A DNA stretch of 64,000 nucleotides from Pachypanchax playfairii (Eukaryota; Chordata; Actinopteri; Cyprinodontiformes; Aplocheilidae). The position numbers and the translations under genes were made by a program. The notes below the pieces were generated by a model. The model saw nothing but the letters and a program-made list of their open reading frames with translations. It was not told the origin of the DNA and made no database searches. The stretch is taken from NCBI GenBank assembly GCA_006937955.1, contig SSNP01000092.1, forward strand, positions 1,779,376-1,843,375, in the 5' to 3' direction. Below are positions 57,801 to 64,000 of the stretch, one piece after another. Position 1 is the first letter of the stretch. Each line of letters begins with the position of its first letter.

Positions 57801-59882
57801 ATCTTCACTTCATAGACCTGTCAGTACTACCCCAATAAGTTAGTATATGTTATTTAGAACATATCACTGTGTGTAATCGAGGAAACTAGACATCTTTTAA
57901 AACACAAACATCTGCAAGGAATCTCTAAATGTCATGCGTTCATGAAGTCTTAAACATTTACAGAACTGTAAACAGAGATTTTCAGCACAAACCAGTTGAT
58001 TAACGTAGTGTCCAGATGTTACTGATTACTGTGTTTTTACGATAAGTCACCTACTTAATCTGCTCTGCTTCAACTCAGAACCTTGTACTATTGTGTTTGG
58101 GATGTTGTCATTTAGAATACTGTTATATTTGACTACATGCTGGTTGGTCTCTGTGAGGCGTCACCTGTTCCTACAGAAGTAACGCCGTACGTAGAAGGTG
58201 CTCTGTGTTAGCGTTAGTCATGCAAGTACTGAGACCAGGTTTTCACACATTGAAGAACTTCAGAGACAGGAAGTGGAAAAACCACCAGGACCTGAGTGAG
58301 GACGGAGGGTGTGGAGTGTGTTAAGAGATGCAAGCTAACAAAAAACAATCAAATAACCAAAGATGTTAAAAGTTTCACCACGTTTGATCTTACAGTTATA
58401 ATTCCCTGCTGTGCACCTGACCTTTAACCACCCCCCCGTTTCTTTACAAACATTCTTGTTGAAATCTTTTGTGGTGAGAACATGCATCTTGTAAACTGAA
58501 AGAATCAACATGGACTCAATGTTAAAGACCTCCAGACAACCTTAATTAGGATTGTTCGCAGTTCAGGGCAGCCGTTTTGGGTTTTAAATTACTTAAATTT
58601 GACCTTCTGGAATTCAGTCTTCCCCATTTGAGTGATCCACTTCATAAGCATCCATCACAACCACATCCTCACCCAGTTGTTTACAGGATTTAAAACCCAA
58701 ATCTTGGGACGGCTGCCCAACAAGGAAGGAAGCTTTTCTACCATTACAGATGCAAAATGAGATTTTCATGGAGAATATTCAAAACTAGGTCATAACTAGG
58801 TCTGCTAATAAAATCGTTTAGATTAACTACAAGTGAAATGTATGTAAGGTTGTTATCATAGATAAAACAGCTTAAAAAACACATGAAGTCACGTCCTTCC
58901 TCCACCTGCGCTGTTCCAGTCTCAAACGCTGCTGCTACAAACTCAGCCATCAGTTTTATTCTACACACACATGAACTTTTTAGTTTCAACTGGAGTCAAG
59001 TTTCATTGGCTTGTGCTTTAAGCTACAGAGAAACACAATAAACCAAAGAAACCACACAGAAAACTATAAAAGCAACTGTTCAGATTCTTTTTAGACATTT
59101 TTACTTTTATTTTAAGTATATTTTAAAAATTTATGTGACTGGAAAAGAACACATGGTGTCTCATTTAATCCTGTTGAGAAGTTCAACATTACAGCTTGTT
59201 TTTGGGTGTTTTGTTTAGTTTTCTTTTACTACCGACATCACTCTTTCCATCCGTTTGATCCCTTCTTTTACTTGGTTTTCTCCTCACCTTGTGGGATTGC
59301 CTTCATATAATCCTTTACTTTAACCTCTTTTATTTGATGGTTTGTGTAGCTGTGATGTTTTTCCCCTGATGCTTTGAAATCACAAGACAAATACACTTAG
59401 CCTTTACAATGCTTCGAGTCTTGTTGACAGCCCTGAAACTTTAAAGTTTTATATACTCTGACATATGCAGTAAGAGTATGTTCACATGTTTCTGCTTATA
59501 CAAACAAAAGATCTTTATTTGTGTAATTTTCCCACTTCAGTCAGGCTGTTTTCAGATTCATGTTAACAGCCTTGAGTAAATACTGTGACGATTTCCAGTA
59601 CTGAATATTTACTGTAAAGCATAATACAAATCCCCAAACATCCTTTTATTTTCTTTGTAAAGACACAAAAAGCACACAAGCAGTTTTATTCTTGGCCATA
59701 TGGAACTTTAATTGGCACTTTGCTTCAAAGACAAACTGCTCGATGGAAAAGACTTTTGTTTGCTGCGGAGGTAGAAGCAAAGAAATGATGCAACAACCGA
59801 CAGTTTGTAGACGAGTCAACTAATAATAGCTCCTGGTTATCTGTTTAGTACTCTTTGGTTAATTAATAGTATCAGTTATTTC
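54891..59882. other. about 5 kb with no exon recognised, probably intron 9
   Basis: I searched by eye for the missing sialylmotif S, III and VS exons and found none. ORFs here are 91 codons or shorter, without domains. The stretch 55,555-55,680 is non-repetitive and balanced in composition, which may hint at a conserved regulatory segment, but there is no proof. Confidence 0.5.
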
Positions 59883-61037
59883 TAGGGCTGTAGTAAACTG
59901 AAGTAATGCTTAGTCGAACAAAGTCCTGTCCTATGCAACGATTAGTCGACTGAAAAAAGACACAATGTTTTGCATTTTGAACATTTATTAAAGATACCAT
60001 TCCATTAAAAACAGTTTTTCTGAGGTTTCTGTTGAATATTTGAGCTCCACAGGTGTTCTTACCTTCATAGTGGGTGAAAACAGGTCAACAACTTCTCTTT
60101 CAGTTTTTATCTCTCAAACTACGCAGGTGGTGATAAAACCCGAGTTCTCCCGAACGGCCTGTATCTGTTTCATCACAACTCCTTTGCTTGTTAGTATTCA
60201 TCAGCTCCTGCAGTTGAAACCACGCCTAGCATGCTGCTGGCTAAAAGCTGTTAGCATAAGACGTAACAACAGGAAGAGAGAACATCTGCTGTTGCCATGC
60301 GCAGCGGGGCAGGAAACAGTATACCTTGCTCTCATAGGCTAGTTTGTTAACCAATCAGAGTCCAGCAAATTCGAATAATGAATATGAACGAGCTGCTGAT
60401 GAAGCCTGACGGAAGGAGCCAGAACCACCCAAATTTTAATGCGGACAGATTAAAAGGTCTGTTAATCAGTGTTTCCTGACATTTTTTAGATATAAAATGT
60501 TTCATATTACTGGTTGATAATTAAGAAATAACCACAAAGTCCTGAAATTTAAATGAAATAGACTCTTTAAACAGTTGTCATAGAGCATTTATAAAACAAC
60601 AACAAAAAAACATCAATAATACAATTCTTTGAAAATTAAGTGATTTTTTAAAATTTTTTTTATTGCAAAGTGAGGATTTCTGTCTGAGGTCCATAGTAAC
60701 AGTCACAATCGTGCACCTGACCACACGCTACAAAAAATATAACTGCTAAAACTGCTGGACATTTTCTCAACTACAGCCAAAACAAGCAGCGTTCTAACTG
60801 AATACAGCAAAACTACCTATAGTCCTTACTGAGTACGAAGCAGCATCGCGTTGTGCAGCCAGCCACAGGGGTGTGAACGGGTTCTTCAGTGTTCTACGGT
60901 GCACTAAACTGTGGTGCTGTTACAAAATAGCCTAAATTAAAGCCTTTAAACTTGAGGATAAAATAGGTGCAACTGGTCGATAAGTGAGAATGTCAGTCGA
61001 CCGATTAGTCGACTAAACGACTGAAGTTGACAGCCCA
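59883..61037. mobile_element. hAT-like element with AGGGCTGT / ACAGCCC ends
   Basis: The left end TAGGGCTGTAGTAAACTG is matched by the right end AAGTTGACAGCCCA. Subterminal ATTAGTCGACT motifs occur near both ends (about 59,940 and 60,995), a layout typical of hAT MITEs. The 100-codon ORF at 60,040 has no transposase motif. It is about 1.15 kb and non-autonomous. Confidence 0.65.
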
Positions 61038-63407
61038 AATAATTTCCTGACATTTGTTCTTATTTTCTCAAAAGACTGTGTGTGTAGACACGCATCTGTA
61101 AACCTGCAGTAACTAACGGAGTGATTTTTATAATCTGTTTCATTGCATTTGGAATAATTAACCCTTACAGTTTATGGATGTTTTAACAGGTGCTATATAA
61201 GAGCACATGGTCTCTTAAATCTACTAATCGAACCCAATTTAACCATAACACTGTTGAAGCGGGGTGGAGGTGGGTTGGGGGGGGGGCACTCATTTCCTTT
61301 TCTAACCACAACACATCAACTGTCCAACCACCCAAAGCTGCACTCTGCCGCTCACCTTTGAACATGTGTCAGGACTTGATTATAAGGAACGTTGTGAAAC
61401 TTTGTGTCGAACTATTTTTAACAGTTTCTCGTGGCGACTTTTGAAGTTTATTTACTTCAGTGATTCTCAGTTGAAACCTTTGTCTCAAAACTTTAATGTT
61501 GTTACTAAAACCCAGAAGGCACCTACAAAAGTGAAATCTCTGTTGCTGTCATTTGGCAGATGTTCTGGACTTGTTTGAAAGTTAAATACTTAACAGCACC
61601 TAGTGGGAGGTTTGAGTTGACTTTTTAATGTAAGCAGCTTCCCACATTCCTTAACGCATAACAGCACCCACAATCCCCTCCTTCCTAACAGCCCTGAATC
61701 CTTACATGCTAATTACTCTTACATTTCTTAAAGCCACGTATATTTGTCTGAAAATCTTCAAAAAAGATCCCCACCCTCTGACATTTGTGTCTGTGTACAT
61801 GTTAGGTCATTGCTCTGAAAAGCAAGGGGTGTGTGTTGTGTATCATAAGCTTCTCTTCTTCCTAGAATAAAGAAAAAAATGCATTGCTGTCTTTATTCTG
61901 ATCTCACAGACATGCACACATCCAGGCAGCGCTGCTAAATAGATTCCTGGCAAACATAAGCTGTGTTGACAAGAGAGATGAGCTGCTGTTCCTGTTACAG
62001 CTTGCTAAAGGCACAGCGCTGGCCTCAAGTTCAAAACGAGCCGCCACCATTGAAGCCACAAAGTCAGTAGACTTGTTGCTACTGGATCTGCCAACATTAA
62101 CACACATGCACGTATGCACACACTCTCACTCTCACTCAAATGGAATCATGCATCGCCCTATCAAAAGTGGCAGGGTGGGGGCTTGACTGTTTGAACAGGT
62201 GATTCCCATTTACATCTGCAGATCCAATTGGCTTTATGTCTTTAGGAAGTTGCACTTTCTGTCTTCAGGAAGTCGATCATTCACTGCTAGTTTGCTGCAT
62301 CTTCATTTACTTTTGCTATAGCATTTCTTTAAGTCTCTGCTATTCATTTACTTTTCTAGTAGAGGTAGGTGTTTCCTTTTCAGAAGAGTTCTATGGACTT
62401 CCAACTTGAACAGTAAGCTAACATTGATTATTCAGAGAGATAAAAGTTGAACCTTTCTTCATATTGAAGCAACATTATGGCTGTATCCATGTATTAGAAT
62501 CCATTTGGACCTTGCTGATAGCTTGTATTAAGACTATTTTTGTGCCTGTAATATCTACAGTTTATTGGCAATGGTCCATTTCTTAAAAACGCTGTTATTT
62601 GTCTGTTCTTGTAGCCCCCAAGTGATGAATTTAACAACCGTAGATAACAGCAAATCATTTTCCCTCAGCAGAGACACGAGTTAAACATCAAGTATCATTT
62701 CTATGAACAACACCACCTGTAATCTAATACTGCACAGAAACAAAGCAGCAATATGCAGAAAGAATGATGAGGAAATCCTCTTTTTTTGAATGACTCACTC
62801 TCAACACGTGGAGTGTTTAGCATGTGAGTGTTCTAAATTAAAAAGGGACTGGAGTTTGAAATGAGCTGCTGCTGCAGGTCATCAGGATCTTTCTGTCAAA
62901 CTAGCTGCTGTCAGGAGGACGAGTCATGAACATTACTTCATAGTAGCTGTCATCACACAAACACACACACTTACTCACTCATGCTCTACAATTCACCGGG
63001 ATTAGTCATAATAATTACAACCCGTAAAAACTCAGATAATCAGAGAGAGAAACTCTCTCAGTTCCACCGAATCGCTCACGTCACCATCAGACATCAGTAA
63101 CTCCAGGACAGATTTCTGGAGGATTTTAGTGTTTTCTCTTTCTCTCCTTCTTCTCTTCTCTGACTGTTTATCTGTAATGTTTGTTTACAAGTGTGGGGGA
63201 TGGATGTGGTTTGCTTGTCAACAATAAAAATGATTAAAACAATGAGGTATAACATACAAGATATTAAAAGCTTCCTATTTAAGTGAGTGACACTAGAAAA
63301 GTTTATAAACACTCAGAACACAGAAAATAAGACAAAACTAATATCAAGCTAATTAAAAAACCTTAAAAGTAAAAACACTTATTTAAAGTACCTGGAAAAG
63401 GGAGATG
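61038..63407. other. no exon recognised
   Basis: AT-rich sequence with a G-run at 61,278-61,286 and short ORFs only. The region ends at the TA target of the third Tc1-like copy. Confidence 0.5.
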
Positions 63408-63409
63408 TA

Positions 63410-63609
63410 CAGTGGGGCAAAAAAGTATTTAGTCAGCCACCAATTGTGTAAGTTCTCCCACTTAAAAAGATCAGAGAGGCCTGTAATTTTCATCATAGGT
63501 ATACCTCAACTATGAGAGACAAAATGAGGAAAAAAAATCCAGAAAATCACATTGTCTGATTTTTAAAGAATTTATTTGCAAATTATGGTGGAAAATAAGT
63601 ATTTGGTCA
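63410..63609 (-). mobile_element. Tc1-like transposon terminal repeat, third copy, cut by gap
   Basis: After a TA it begins CAGTGGGGCAAAAAAGTATT and continues, identical by eye, through the full 200-bp inverted repeat to ATTTGGTCA, the inner motif, in the same orientation as the two complete copies. The rest lies in the gap. Confidence 0.95.
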
Positions 63610-64000
63610 NNNNNNNNNNNNNNNNNNNNNNNNNNNNNNNNNNNNNNNNNNNNNNNNNNNNNNNNNNNNNNNNNNNNNNNNNNNNNNNNNNNNNNNNNNN
63701 NNNNNNNNNNNNNNNNNNNNNNNNNNNNNNNNNNNNNNNNNNNNNNNNNNNNNNNNNNNNNNNNNNNNNNNNNNNNNNNNNNNNNNNNNNNNNNNNNNNN
63801 NNNNNNNNNNNNNNNNNNNNNNNNNNNNNNNNNNNNNNNNNNNNNNNNNNNNNNNNNNNNNNNNNNNNNNNNNNNNNNNNNNNNNNNNNNNNNNNNNNNN
63901 NNNNNNNNNNNNNNNNNNNNNNNNNNNNNNNNNNNNNNNNNNNNNNNNNNNNNNNNNNNNNNNNNNNNNNNNNNNNNNNNNNNNNNNNNNNNNNNNNNNN
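63610..64000. other. assembly gap to the window end
   Basis: All N. At least 391 bases are unresolved, starting exactly at the inner edge of a Tc1 inverted repeat. Confidence 0.99.

Noticed and set aside
58600..58660. TTCTGGAATTCAGTC read as FWNSV, a candidate for the next sialyltransferase exon
   Set aside because: The frame reaches a stop within a few codons, there is no good acceptor, and nothing else matches motif S.

Overview
The window is vertebrate nuclear DNA and almost certainly a teleost fish, probably a percomorph. The evidence is a spliced sialyltransferase gene with GT-AG introns, plus dense fish-type repeats: Tc1-like transposons, an L2-type LINE, an L1-like ORF2 fragment, hAT- and Harbinger-like MITEs, and microsatellite-tailed LINE ends. 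No bacterial, CRISPR or viral gene organisation is present. Family names are recalled from motifs; no database was searched.

Layout. Positions 1-3,321 are one minisatellite of a roughly 35-37 bp GC-rich unit, with a 22-N gap. Its long ORFs on both strands are by-products of a stop-free repeat. Positions 3.3-23.1 kb are intergenic or upstream sequence full of transposon relics: LINE fragments, MITEs, a Tc1 relic, and two minus-strand copies of an internally deleted LINE. In those LINE copies a 36-bp, 12-codon coding repeat has expanded to 6 units (11.2-11.5 kb) and 18 units (18.35-19.0 kb). A CpG-rich patch near 15.6-15.9 kb is a possible promoter.

The one host gene that can be supported runs on the + strand from 23,187 to at least 53,567. 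It is a beta-galactoside alpha-2,3-sialyltransferase most like ST3GAL3. Nine coding exons splice in frame into 264 codons: signal anchor, variable stem, catalytic entry and the complete sialylmotif L. The exons for sialylmotifs S, III and VS were not found before the terminal gap at 63,610, so the gene is 3'-incomplete here. Two small stem exons (63 and 42 nt) are symmetric phase 1-1 and could be skipped singly or together without breaking frame.

The introns hold most of the mobile DNA. A 5'-truncated L2-type LINE with an open 520-codon reverse-transcriptase frame lies in intron 1. Two nearly identical 1,602-bp Tc1-like transposons, each with an intact 340-codon transposase and 200-bp inverted repeats, lie 682 bp apart in intron 5. 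The second is inserted into an older Tc1-like relic. A third copy of the same terminal repeat starts at 63,410 and ends exactly where the terminal assembly gap begins. Several MITE families are present in two copies.

I found no convincing new multi-gene system. The most unusual structure is the deletion-derivative LINE with an expanding in-frame coding minisatellite. Next are the twin intact Tc1 copies and the skippable stem exons of the sialyltransferase.
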